A stretch of 34,516 bases of DNA from Haplomitrium mnioides. Its lineage: Eukaryota > Marchantiophyta > Haplomitriopsida > Calobryales. The number at the start of each line of letters is the position of its first letter. Position 1 is the first letter of the stretch. Location of the stretch: contig JBNGIS010039256.1 of the NCBI GenBank assembly GCA_049999725.1, forward strand, positions 1-34,516, read 5' to 3'. Position numbers and translations under genes: made by a program. The notes under the pieces are model-generated. The model was not told where the DNA came from and did not search any database. It saw only the letters and a list, made by a program, of their open reading frames with translations. Below, piece by piece: positions 11,663 through 22,261 of this stretch.

Positions 11663-12205
11663 AAGAAGGGAAAGTCAGCAAGTCAATGGGTAGTCAGCGC
11701 GATGGTCCGCCTACCCCTTTGCGGAGCGGCGTCGGATGGCACTACAATGAAAATGTGGCGCCCTCAGTAGGACTCTGGGAATAAACGAGGATCTTAGAGA
11801 TTCTGTGAGAATCTTTGACCTTTGCAGAAACGCGGCGCCCTCAGCGGGACTCTAGGAATTAGCGGGGATCTTAGAGATTCCACGAGAATCTTCAACCTTT
11901 ACGAAAACGTGGCGCTTCGAGAGAGCCCGTGGGATTCTTCAGAGTGTATGCGGACCTGCGCGGAAACGTGGTGCTTCGAGGATCGATAAGCAATTTTGGA
12001 ACGAACCTCGGAATTCGCATCAGATCTACACCGAGCTTCATCGCCTTGCAGAATGAAGATGATCTCTTGGAGTTTGCATTCTATGGCCTGCACCAATCCT
12101 TTTTGAATCTACGCTAAATTTCCACTGATCAGCATCCAAATGCAGCAATGATCCAAATCGCTAAGAAGGGAAAAAACAACAAGCATGAGAGAATTTGCGC
12201 GAGAA

Positions 12206-12230
12206 GGGGGGGGGGGGGGGGGGTATAAAT
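12206..12230 (+). promoter_or_regulatory. 18-G run and TATA box of LTR A
   Basis: Eighteen consecutive G residues (12206-12223) run straight into TATAAAT (12224-12230). LTR B has a shorter G-rich run before TATAAAT (18344-18350), and D has GGGGAG before TATATATT (29279-29286). The conserved position makes this the likeliest LTR promoter. The length of the G run may be an expansion or a sequencing artefact. Confidence 0.5.
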
Positions 12231-12735
12231 GGATTTTTTGCAATGTTTGATGGGTTGATTGTGGATGCAAGCTTGCAAGTTGTAAGAATGATAGCAAAAA
12301 AGAAGACACATGAGGGGGCATGATAGAATTCTTGAAACTTTACTTGAAGCGGGTGAACTCGAGCAAGGGGCTAGCAATGGTGGAGGTGGACTGGAGGGGT
12401 GTTAGGAATCGCTAGGCGGGGAGCTCTAGAGGCTCAAGCGATCCAGGTGTACTCATTACTATGGGTGGACCAGCATCGGAGGTGGACCGATACTTGAAAG
12501 CGGAAGGAAGTCTGGGTTGTCATGAAATCGGAGAGGCTGCCAAAGTGGGATCTTTGGGGTCGTCTCAGTGTTGTTTGTGCAGGAGCAACAATCTCAAGAA
12601 CGTTTAGAGGGCGTTTCTGGTTTATTCTCTCAAGGGAAGTTAAGGAGGAGTAGCTGCATTCGTGCCCGCATACAGTGTAAGAAGATCCACCAAAGCTTCG
12701 GGGTGGAGTGGGTGACCAACAGTCGAGAGGACTGT

Positions 12736-12809
12736 CTTCCAAAGGTGGAAGTCAAAGAAATCCTCTTTCGATCATGAGGAAGTAAATTCAGGGCTTCTTG
12801 CGATGGAAG
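12736..12809 (+). other. Stem-loop block of LTR A (partly decayed)
   Basis: Hairpin 1 (12736-12751) is CTTCCA-AAGG-TGGAAG with a perfect six-pair stem. Hairpin 2 (about 12762-12782) keeps only CCTC/GAGG. Hairpin 3 (12794-12809) is CTTCTT-GCGA-TGGAAG: the GCGA loop is kept but the loop-closing pair is lost. The block begins about 510 bp after the TATA box. It is intact in B and D. Confidence 0.6.
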
Positions 12810-13467
12810 TTAAAAAATATCTGGAGAAAGGTACGTTGGTAGAATTGGGATTGGAATTGCTAAAGTAGAGATTAGAAGGCAAAAGAATGTGGTAAAGCTT
12901 GGATCTTGGGAAAGCCATATGAGCAGCAGAGAGAAGGGAGAAATGAAGTGTTGAGAGTTCATGCTTGTGTTGCAGAGGTCATCCCAAGTCAAAGGATCAT
13001 TAGCGGGGTGTATCTTGGGTGTGTGTGTGTTTGTGGGTTAGCTAGTTTTGTCTTCTGTTTGTATTTCCTGAAAAGACACTTCATATCCGAAGTGAACAGG
13101 ATCTCAGCTCAGTATGAATCCAAGAATCAACCTCAGAGGGTAAGGCGGTATAGTGGATAGGTCTCATGTATAATTTGGATGTCAGGGCTTGATCCTATAT
13201 TGTAAAACTTTGAGTGTGGATCCTATTTTGGATCCCTGAAATCCACTTCGGAATTTGATCAGAAAAGCTTTTGAGGTGTGGATGAATGTCTTAATGAAGA
13301 AGTGAACAAGGAGAAGGGTCTGTAAGGTGAGAAGGAACATCCTTCAGGCCTCAGAGTGATAACTTGCAGCAGGTCCATCTCATAAAAGAACTTGAACCTT
13401 GTAATGTCCACCCTTTCCTTCAGAAGAGCAGTCTTTGGAGGTTAACGCCCAAAGAAGGGGGCTCACG

Positions 13468-13472
13468 CTCAA
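13468..13472. repeat. Target-site duplication CTCAA, right of LTR A
   Basis: Partner of 9432-9436. The relic resumes immediately after it with sequence matching 14005 onward. Confidence 0.8.
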
Positions 13473-13790
13473 TCCGATATCAATTTTGAAATTGAAGAGA
13501 ATTTGATGTCATCAAAATAATTGTTTGTTGAATAGAAGGATCCTAATTTCATTTTTTTTTTTTGGTTTTACAAAAAATTAGAGAATACATTTTCTAAATG
13601 TTAAAATTCTAAAACACAATAGATTTGTTGTCTGTGAAACTTGCGAAGAAACAAAATTATTTCTAAAGAAATCCATCTTGAAGTCTAACAAAGGTAATAA
13701 ATTTCTTTCCATTTTGAAACCTATGGTTATTATAATGCTTTTATCACTAGAGTCAAAGTTTCATTCTGGAGATGCAAAGCTTTCTAAGAA
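13473..13790 (+). pseudogene. DUF7869-type gene relic, copy alpha, 3' part
   Basis: It begins with the continuation of the exon cut by LTR A (ILKLKRI, QNNCLL) and then jumps, by an internal deletion of roughly 450 bp relative to copy beta, to a stretch encoding RFVVCETCEETK (about 13600-13660). Copy beta has the equivalent RFSFCETYKEIK near 14560-14600. The Cys-rich RFxxC-x2-C pattern before a Lys-rich segment is typical of the region upstream of the DUF7869 core, as I recall the family. It ends at a junction near 13760-13800 where copy beta starts. Confidence 0.5.
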
Positions 13791-14699
13791 AATATTTCAT
13801 GAGAATAAACTTTTTTCCAATGATGCACAAGATCTTGAACGTAATGCTTTATCTCCCATAGCTAGATTTGACTACAAACCCAATCAACTGAAAAAACATA
13901 TCAGTTCTTTGTCGAAACCAAAACCCAAATGGGTAATTACTTTACATGACAATTTTTTGTTGAAAGTCTATCATGATGAGATCTTTGTGAAGAAAAAGCT
14001 TGATCTCACATCAATTTTGAAATTGAGGAGAATTTTATGTCTCCAAAATAATTGTTTATTGTTGTGCAAGATAGATATTTTAAGAAGTGTGAGAAAAAAC
14101 ATACTTTTGACAAAACATGAAGAATTGAGATATTACTTTGCAGTAGTGAATACCAAGAAAAGACTCCAATCTTGACAATGGAGTTACTCTACCTTGCAGT
14201 ACCATTGAATGTAGAAGAGTCTTCAAGTTAATATTATACGTAGAGAATGATAGAATTCAAAGGATTCAAAATCTCAAGAATGTAGATCCTAGAGGCATTT
14301 TTGGAAATAGAGAATTATTTACCAAAGAAGTATTCATGCATGAATGGATGGACAATTTTTTCTAAGAATATTTTAAGATAATGACCATGCATAAAGTTTA
14401 TAATTTGTCGAATAATTTTACAAAATGGGAAATTTACAACCATTTTACAACTTATTTGAAAGGAGAGAATCCCAATTGCATTGTGGTTTTTCCTAGTTTT
14501 ACAAAACATTGTAGAATGTATTTTCCAAATGATAAAATTTTCTAAATTCCAAGACGTAATAGATTTTCTTTTTGTGAAACCTATAAAGAAATAAAATCAT
14601 TGTGGGAGAAATCCTTCTTGGAGTCTCACAAAGGTAGCAAATTGTTTTACCAGAGTCAAAGCTTAACTCTGTAGATGTTAAATTTTTTTATACTAAAAG

Positions 14700-15370
14700 C
14701 ACCTAGATATTGTTGTTGTTGATTTGTTTCTTTAATGAGGTTGGAGTCAAAATAAGCATAGGAATTACAACATCTAAGGTTTGTTGCTTTAGTTTGAATC
14801 CAAAGCACGTGGAGAGTCAAATACAACTTAAAAGAAATTTTGGTTGTTGTTTGTAACTTAAACGCACAAATGAGTTTTACTATTGTTGTTTTCAATCAAA
14901 GCCCCAACCCAAGATAAATGAGATTAAGAATCGCTTATGTTGTTTATAGCCCTATGTGAGTATAGGTTTTGTTCTTATTTCTTTCAATTCCAACCGCCAC
15001 TACACCCAAAACAAGTTAAGAAATTGATGTTTTTGCTTTTGATCCTATTTGCGCATAGGTTTTGTTATTGTTTCCTTGAGTCCAATATACACATAGAGTC
15101 GATGCTAGCGTAGAAATTGTAGTTCTAGATCGTGGCCCCAATTTCTTTTGTGGAATCTTTTGCGTATGTTGAGTCAAAAACAAGTAAGTGATCTTTGTTT
15201 CTTTAATGTCATCTAGTTTTTTTGATATTATCGTGATTCTGCTATATTTAAAGAGTACAATATAGACTTTGAATCTTTGTTTTTAGTTTTCATCTAATGT
15301 GTTTGAAACATTTGTTAATGTTTCTTTGAATTTTTTTTGCGTTTGAAGTTGCCTTTTAAAATTAGAGATA
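14700..15370 (+). other. Intron-like AT-rich stretch inside the DUF7869-type relic
   Basis: No open frame of note. Two near-palindromic cores, CCTATGTGAGTATAGG and CCTATTTGCGCATAGG, occur near 14951 and 15042, with TACACATAGAGTC near 15090. They resemble diverged members of the palindromic minisatellite seen in the 1-8 kb introns. A T-rich tract precedes the exon that resumes near 15370. Confidence 0.4.
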
Positions 15371-15617
15371 TCAAGACATGTTTCACAAAATTATTTGAAT
15401 GATGCAATCAAATATAATCGCCAATTGTTTCTTCATTGTGACCAACAAATGAACGAAAGAACAAAACCAGCAAACCATCAAAGAAAATGTTATGCCGATG
15501 GTCGAAAGTACTTGGGTATTGTGATTGATGGAATAGATCAAAAGAAAACAGTCATTTCACACTCGCTTTCACCACCAAAAAACATCTATAAAGAATTTTT
15601 AGTGGGTGTGCATGTTG

Positions 15618-15622
15618 TTGGT
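15618..15622. repeat. Target-site duplication TTGGT, left of LTR B
   Basis: TTGGT directly precedes TGTCAACC and is repeated at 19542-19546 after GCTGACA. It falls inside codons of the DUF7869-type relic. Deleting the insert plus one TTGGT restores the reading frame. Confidence 0.9.
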
Positions 15623-18343
15623 TGTCAACCGGGTGTTAAGGTACTTCATGCAAAATTTTCAAAAAAGTGGTTCCAATGTACACACACAAGGTTCAAGACA
15701 TGTTGAGGAGTAAGTAAAAATAAAATGATAAAGATTAAAGAAAATAGAGCTACTCTAATTGTTGAGTGCCAAGCCAAGCCCACTAATTTCCTAACTATCT
15801 AACTTGGAGGACAGCTTACCATGAGGGGGTTTAGCCCTGAACTAGGTCCCTCCAAGGGCAGAGAAGGGAATGCGGTGGCCTTACACGCCTCTAGAGGGCT
15901 ACCTCTCGAAAGAAGTTAAGAGTGGGAGGTTTATATACTGGTTGTGTCTTCTGGAGAAGAACTTATGGGATAATTTCCCGAGTTGACATTCGACGGGCAA
16001 TCAGCTCGGAAGGGCGCGCGGACACCTGTACGAAAGGAGGGATCGAGGAAGGGCATGTGGGAAAGGATTGATGCGAAGCACAGGATCAGATCGAATTGTG
16101 AGGGAGAATTTGATCGGGTGCATTGCAAGGGCTTTGAAGCACAGAAATCGGAAGTTGAAGAAGGATTTTCGGATCTGCGAAGAAATACCTCTACGAGGAA
16201 TAGAGGGCCCTTAGATGAAAGAATTCCACGATGAAGAGAACGGATGAAGGATGCTACGCTGCTGGTGTCGATCGAGTGAAGCAGTCTTGCATCCTGTTTG
16301 GGAATTGAACGACGAAGGTTACCTGATCTAAATCGAAAGCTACAGATTGTGCTGAAGAGAATGAATGATCAAGCTGTCTAGGAAGAAGAATCCCCGTTGC
16401 GCGGAATTAATCGAAGGGAAGGCTACGAATTGTGGTGCGAAGCTCTGCGAAATGGGAATGTCATGAAGAATCACATGTAGGAATCCTTGCAAAGAAACAC
16501 TGGGGGATGAATAGCTCTGCGATGAAAGAATCAGCTGTGAGGCAATCTTGCAAAATCTGAAGGCACCTGTTGTGAGCAAGTGGTCTACGAGACGTCTTGT
16601 AGAAGAAGAATTGGTCGAGAGCCCACTTAATGTGATTCCGTTCCGTCTTCCGATGTGGGGAAGACTGGTTAAGAGGGATTCCGAAGCCAGTTAATTAATC
16701 AAGCGAAAGGGTGACATGTCGAAGATTCAGATGAGGGGAAGGAGACTTTGAGAGTTTGAATCGGAAGTCATCCAAAAGTTTGAAATGGATCCGCAGGGTA
16801 CATAGTTCTTACATCAAACTTTTCCACAAGTCAGGTAAACAAGCCTTCTTCAATGTTCTTACATAGAACTTTTCAATGCTTTAGTAAAGAGAAGGAGTCT
16901 CTCAAAGGGTTCCTATATCAAGGTACGATACCAAAATGAAGATAAGACGAGGTTTCACATGAAGAACAAGGCGCCGAAATAGTGACCTATCGATGGTTTG
17001 GATAGAAAGGGAAGAGGGTGCCGAAACATGGATATGTCGAAGAACCGATTGGGAGAAAAATGAGGGTGCCAAAATGAAGATGTATCAATGATTCGCCAGA
17101 GGAAGAACGTAGAGGCTGAAAAGGTGACTTATTGACAGTTCAGGCCAAAATGAGAACCAAGTATCGAAACAGGGATAAATCGAAGATCTGGCCGAAAAGG
17201 GAACATGGAGCCGAAAAGGCAATGAATTGAAGGCGGAGCCCACTTAAGGGGGTTTCGATCTGCCATTCGATGTGGGGCTCTCTAGTTAATATGGTTTCAA
17301 TTGACCTCCATAAGTGGAGAGTCCACTTACGACGGATCCGCAAAGGGGAGTCAAAGGGTTGCCGAAACAAGGATAGAGCGCAGCTCTGGTATAGGAAGAA
17401 AGACATGCTAAAATAGCGATTTATCAACGGACTAGAAGAAGCAAGCAGCACGAAAACGATGATCTATCGCAGGTTTGACAAAGAAGAAACGAGAAAGAAG
17501 CTACCAAAATGATGACAAATCATAGATCCAACCCTGGGAGAACCAAAAATGCCAAAAAGATGATCTAGCACAGATCCGACAAAAGAAGAAGCGATGCCAA
17601 AAAGGGGATATATCGCCGATCCACTAGGAGCAAAAGTGAAGGTCCTTTGTAGTTCTTATTCAAAGAGAATAGACCTTGCAAATGACGTAGCAGTGAGGAA
17701 GTTAGCGGGTCAATGGACAGCCAGTGCCACGGTCTGCCTACCCTTTTGCGGGGCGGCGCCACAGTAGAAACGTGGCGCTCATGCAGGCCTTTGAGAATCT
17801 GCGAGAATATTTGAGATTCCTCGGGAATCTTGAGCTTTGAGGATTACGTGGCACCTTTGCGGAAACTGGGAATCTATAGGAATCTTTGAGATTCCACAGG
17901 TATCTTGGCCACAGCAGAAACGTGACGCTCGTTTGGGACTCCAAGCATCAGTGAGAATCTTACAGATTCCTCAGGAATATTGGATCTCAACGGAAACGTG
18001 GCGCTATGAGAGAGCCCGTAGGCTTCTTCGGAGTGTCCGTGGACCTGCCGAAACGTGGTGCTTCGAGGATCGACGATCAATTTTAGCGCAAACCTCGGAA
18101 TTCACTTCAGATTGTGTGCCGAGCCCTTGTCGCCTTGTAGAATTTAGCCAAGACTCTTGAAATTACCTCAGATCTATGCCAAACTTCATTGCATTGCAGA
18201 ATTAAGATGATTTCTTGGAGGTTGCATTCTACGGTCTGCGCCAATCCTCTTCGAATTTCCTACGATTAGCGTCCAAATGCAGAACGATCCAAATCGTAAG
18301 GGAGAAAAAACAAAAGGTAGGAGGGAATTCGCGCGGGGGGAGG

Positions 18344-18350
18344 TATAAAT
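18344..18350 (+). promoter_or_regulatory. TATA box of LTR B
   Basis: TATAAAT preceded by a G-rich run, at the position homologous to the TATA box of LTR A. It lies about 516 bp upstream of the hairpin block. Confidence 0.5.
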
Positions 18351-18859
18351 TGATAGTCTGAAATGTTTGAGGGGTTGTTGATTGTGGATGCAAACTTGCA
18401 AGTCATGAGAACGATAACAGAAAGGAAGACAGACGAGGGAGGGAGGACATATTTCTAAAGTCTTCAATTGAAGCAAGTGAACTTGAGCAAAGGGCTAGCA
18501 GGGGTGGAGGTGGACTGGAGGGGCACTGGGAATCGCTGGGCGGGGAGCTCTAGAGGCTTAGGCAATCCATGTGTACTCATCACTGCGGGTGGACCAGCAC
18601 CTGAGGTGTACTGATACTTGAAGAGGGAAGAAATTCTGGGTTGCTCTGAAATCGGAGAGGCTACCAAAGGGGGATCTTTGGGGTCGCCTTAGTGTCAACT
18701 GTGCAGGAGCAACAATCCCATGAACGTTTAGAGGGTGTTTCTGGTTTATTTTGTCAAGGGAAGTCAAGGAGGAGTAGCTGCATTCGTGCCCGCGTACGGT
18801 GTAAGAAGATCTGCCAAAGCTTCGGGGTGGAGTGGGTAACCATCGGTCGAGAGGACTGT

Positions 18860-18933
18860 CTTCCAGAGGTGGAAGCTAAACAAGACCTCTTCCTAGCCTG
18901 AGGAAGTAAAGTCAGGGCTTCTCGCGAGGGAAG
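18860..18933 (+). other. Three consecutive stem-loops in LTR B
   Basis: Hairpin 1 (18860-18875) is CTTCCA-GAGG-TGGAAG. Hairpin 2 (18889-18906) is CTTCCT-AGCCTG-AGGAAG. Hairpin 3 (18918-18933) is CTTCTC-GCGA-GGGAAG, with one U-G wobble. The first two stems are six perfect pairs. The GCGA loop is of GNRA type, and with its closing pair makes the self-complementary TCGCGA. The block and its spacing from the TATA box are shared with A, and its hairpins with D and E. Confidence 0.75.
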
Positions 18934-19541
18934 TTACAAAACTATCTGGAGAAGGGTGCATGGGTGGAAGTAGATCTTAGGAAAACCAGATGAGCATTAG
19001 AGGGAAGGGAGAAAGAGAGTGTTGATAGTTCAAACCTGTATTGCAGAGGTTGTCCCAAGACAGAGGATTACTGGTAGAGTGCATCTTATGTGTGTGAGTG
19101 TGTTCGTGGATTAGTTAGTTTTGTATTCTGTTTGTAAATACTGAAAAGACATTTCAAATCTGAAGTGAACAGGATCCCAGTTCAGTAGGAGTCCAAGAAT
19201 CAGATTTAGAGGGTAAGGCAGTACAGGGGATAGATCCCCTGTATAATTCAGATATCAGGACTTGATCTTGTATTGTAAAACTTTGAGTCTAGATCCTATT
19301 TAGGATCACTCGAATTCACTTTGGAATTTGATCAGAAAAGCTGTTGAGGTGTGGATGAATGTTTGAATGAGGAAGTGAACAAGAAGAAGGGTCTCTAAGG
19401 TGAGAAGGAACATCCTTAAGACCTGAAAGTGATAACTTGCAACGGGGCCGTCTCACAAAAGAACCTAAAACACTGTAAAGTCATCATTTTCCTTCCAAAG
19501 AGCAATCTTTGGAGGTTAACGATCGAAGGAGGGGGCTGACA

Positions 19542-19546
19542 TTGGT
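19542..19546. repeat. Target-site duplication TTGGT, right of LTR B
   Basis: Partner of 15618-15622. The DUF7869-type reading frame continues from here. Confidence 0.9.
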
Positions 19547-20480
19547 GCGTTAATATTCAATTATGCTCTTGCTTTGAGGGTCTTCTTAACCTATAAAAAC
19601 TTGAGAAGTGACTCCAATTTGACAGCTAGAGTGCTAAAAAGAATATTATGTGACTTTGAAGGGTCATTGCCTCTCATCTTGTATTTTCTTATCGTCAAGA
19701 ATGTTTTCAGAAAAATCAAGATGGGATTTCTCATGATCTTTTATGCTTACAATCAAATGCTAAGAAGAATCTTGAAATGTTTGAAACGTTTCAAGGTTTT
19801 TACAATAACAAGTCTTTGCAATACGCTGCAATTGTCTTATAATCCTCAACTTTAAGCAACTTTTGTATAGAGACTTGGGATCAAATAATACATGACATTA
19901 CTTTCAATCAACAACTCAAGTTCAAGTTGAGTGATTTGAAGTAAAAGATTTGGAGCAAACAAGTTTCAATAGATGAATTTTGGTTACCTCCGAATGGTAT
20001 TTTTCAACTCAATTGTCTACGAGAAGTGAAAAGAGAAATTTTAAGCTCAATATTGATTCTTGTGAAGGCATATTCTAAAATCAAATGATCACAAATGGAA
20101 GAAAGAAAAGTTGGCGCAACAAAAGTGGTCTTTCTAATAAGGAACAACATCAGTACGAGCTGCTATAAGTTCTTTACAGATTCGGTTATTCAATGGTTGA
20201 ATGACTTTTCCTTTTTCAACAAGAGATTGAAGCTTACAACCTTAAATGAAAAAGACGTAAACTCGAGCATTATTTACCTCTCCACCTTTACAATCTTCAA
20301 ATACTTGTAATGATTCTCAAAATGTTCATCTAACCTTATTATTTGATGCCCATCAGTCTGAGCAAGATGTTCTAGTAGAACATATGCTTTCTACAATGTC
20401 AAGCAATCTTTGATGGAGCACTTATGTTGCGAGAAGGGATTGTTTCACATCACACAAGATATAGGCACAAATTTGGCAAC
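19547..20480 (+). pseudogene. DUF7869-type gene relic, copy beta, after LTR B
   Basis: It continues the frame cut by LTR B: with the insert removed, HVVG is followed by ALIFNYALALRVF and then DSNLTARVLKRIL, GSLPLILYF and a damaged VKNVFRKIKMGF. In the DUF7869 core a DxNLT motif is followed by LPxxLYxQxDN and a RENKN-like segment. Here the N-R-K spacing survives but the Asp and Glu are lost. The frame is open to about 19855. Fragments such as DEFWLPPNGIFQLNC (about 19970-20020) and DAHQSEQDVLVEHML (about 20345-20390) suggest remains of the C-terminal part with stops and shifts. Non-functional. Confidence 0.6.
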
Positions 20481-21249
20481 TTACATGATGTGAAAGCCAA
20501 AATATTTATTTGTGTTGTTATATTACTTGACCCATAGAGAAGACCATTTTAGATTGCCAAAGTACTCAAAATTTTGTCATTTGATAGGGAAGACCCTCCC
20601 AACCCAAAACAAGTATGTACAAGGATGCATTTTTGAACAACACTCTCCAATAAAATAGCACCAACAAAAGGAAAATGCAAATTCAAGCTACATATTGTTG
20701 TATTTGATGCAACACAAATCACGATTTTGTATTTTCATTTTCTTCTCACACAAAAAAACCAATTGATGTAAACCACTCTAACTACTATTAAATCAAATAT
20801 ATTTGAGTATGAAAGACAAAAACAATAAATCTGAAAGTGTTTAAAATAGATTCAATCAATGTTATCAAAATTAAAGCAGATTGTATTAATCTTGATGAGT
20901 CTTCTAAAGTTGAGTCCAAAGAAGTCTATACGAGTGACTAAAGCAATTTAAGAACCCCATTTTTCATTATGTACTTTCAATTTATGCTTCAATTTGAGTT
21001 TATTATTTTTTAAAGAATCTAAGAATTTTATTCTTGAAATTTCTTGAATTTATATACCACCTTGAATTTTTTAGAGTAAATCATTCCAAGTTTATTTTTC
21101 TCATGTGCGAATGAAACTTAAACATTCAATCACAATCTTCATTTGGTTTGAAAAATATTTTCTGATCCAAAATATAGTCACATTCTTTCATATTACATTG
21201 TTTGCTAGAAGATTTCAATGTTTTGGTATTGATTTTGGGGATAGCTGAA
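20481..21249. other. AT-rich DNA, no gene seen
   Basis: Only very short open frames, A/T-rich throughout, with no tandem structure or RNA gene that I recognise. It may be the decayed 3' flank or introns of the upstream relic. Confidence 0.4.
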
Positions 21250-21930
21250 GCATGTGCTCAAGTTGACTACTTAATCCTTTGCTAGCATGGACTTTCATAT
21301 AAAACTTGAAATGTTAAGCACTCTTTGACTTTGTTGTAGAACTTTGAACCCCATTTACTCTTAGATTCTGATTCAAAAAATAGAATTGTAAGCATGCCTA
21401 AAGTTTGTTGTGGAAAACAAAACCTTTAGTGCATATGGACTCAGATCTAGAAGTTTGAACCCTATGCACACATCGGCATTGATGCTAAAGTTGAAACCTC
21501 ATACGCATATAGATTTTGCTACAGATTTCAAAACCTTTGTTGAGTCTAGCCTTTGTTGACAAGTACTCATATGTAGAACTCAGATCCCTATGTACATATA
21601 GACTTTGGTGTGGAAGCCAAAGCCTTTCATATGCTAGGCTCGATACAAAACCTTGAACCTTATATATACAAATTCTACCTTGTAGAGCTTAGATTCTTAA
21701 CCGTTCAATGATTCTCCAGTGGAATTCGAAACCCTTTGTTTGGGAGACTCTAGTCCAAAACTTGGAGCTCTCTACATGTTTAGACTCTGAAGCAAACCTC
21801 TAAGCCCACCAGCCTTTTTGATTTTGAACTATGACTCCTTGGGGTATATGAACCTTTGTATTTTAAAAGATTTTGAATTGCTGAAACTGTACAAAACATG
21901 ACCACTTTACCTTTTGCACGCATGGATTTT
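21250..21930. repeat. Degenerate tandem repeat with a period of about 36-37 bp
   Basis: From about 21430 to 21815 successive units start with GAACCCTATG, GAAACCTCAT, AGATCCCTAT, AAAGCCTTTC, GAACCTTATA, AGATTCTTAA and GAAACCCTTT at intervals of 35-38 bp, each followed by a TATGNRCATATRGACT-like core. Weaker units extend to both sides. The core resembles the 24-bp minisatellite of 1-8 kb with a longer linker. Confidence 0.65.
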
Positions 21931-22261
21931 GAACTATAAAAGAAAGCTTCTTTCTTTCTTGAACTTCAAAATAGAGCTCTCAAATCCACACATGGTTTGG
22001 TTGTGTTAGTTTTTGTACCTTAGGATTCTAAAATGATTCCTTTGACTTCTTATTCGCTTGGGTTTTTTCTCACGTTTTCTATTTATTTAAAAAAAAAAGT
22101 TTTTAGTGGCACCATATCTATGCACGCATGAAGTTTATACAACCAAATTTATTTTAAAATAACTTGTTCTCACATATGTTTCAATTTTTGGGTTTCAAAA
22201 TGTAATCAATAAAAAATGCAAGTTATTTATGAAAAAAAAACCATAATTTTTATATTTTTCA

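Larger units (their letters stand above)
9437..13467 (+). mobile_element. Solo-LTR-like unit A (4031 bp)
   Basis: It begins TGTTAGCC and ends GGGGGCTCACG, where the sister copy ends GGGGGCTGACA, so the terminal CA has mutated. It is flanked by CTCAA on both sides. It aligns with LTR B almost end to end in the same orientation: the left-end gene-like stretch GCCAAGCCAAGC, the TATATA at 9813, the 50-60 bp subrepeats at 10980-11620, the GC-rich hairpin at 11705, the TATAAAT at 12224 and the 3' block around 12580-13467. It has no tRNA-primer site with an internal domain, no gag-pol and no pair of direct repeats at its ends. A recombined single LTR of a large Ty3/gypsy-type element is the best reading. 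A non-autonomous element is the alternative. It is visibly more GC-rich than its flanks. Confidence 0.8.
13790..15622 (+). pseudogene. DUF7869-type gene relic, copy beta, up to LTR B
   Basis: DUF7869 proteins are transposon-associated proteins with a metal-binding-like N-terminal half and a core containing a DGMDQxKT-like motif; their molecular role is not established. Here the order is: a repeat of the alpha segment (13790-14060), then LCLQNNCLLL and HEELRYYF (to about 14150), then ECRRVFKL, NVDPRGIFGN and a Trp-containing segment (14204-14345, after a frameshift), then RMYFPNDKI, IPRRNRFSFCE (about 14510-14580). An intron-like AT-rich stretch with palindromic repeat debris follows (about 14700-15370), then an exon with YLGIVIDGIDQKKT and HVVG (15395-15622). 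The frame is cut by LTR B at its TSD. Stops and frameshifts show it is dead. The assignment is from memory of the motif pattern. Confidence 0.6.
15623..19541 (+). mobile_element. Solo-LTR-like unit B (3919 bp)
   Basis: The cleanest member: it starts TGTCAACC, ends GGGGGCTGACA (TGTCA/TGACA inverted ends) and has a perfect TTGGT TSD. It is homologous to A over essentially the full length. It contains a TATATA near 15933, 50-60 bp subrepeats (about 16970-17640), the TAAGTGG...CCACTTA inverted repeat at 17310-17330, a GC-rich hairpin at 17732-17760, ACGT-core sites from 17683 to 18055, a TATAAAT at 18344 and an intact three-hairpin block at 18860-18933. It has no internal coding domain; ORFs of about 100 aa inside it are not shared with A. 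It is a solo LTR by inference. The same-orientation copy A lies only about 2.2 kb upstream, but the unrelated TSDs and the gene relic between them show two independent insertions. Confidence 0.85.

Noticed and set aside
15634-15640. TGTTAAG as the 5' end of LTR B
   Set aside because: It aligns loosely with the start of A but has no TSD. TGTCAACC at 15623 has a perfect TTGGT pair and restores the gene frame.
9437-19541. A and B as the two LTRs of one element with the DNA between as its interior
   Set aside because: Each has its own, different TSD, and the DNA between them is a gene relic that continues outside both.
8430-20480. Endogenous viral sequence as the source of the relic
   Set aside because: The motif order fits a DUF7869-type protein with introns, and no viral replicase or capsid motif was seen.
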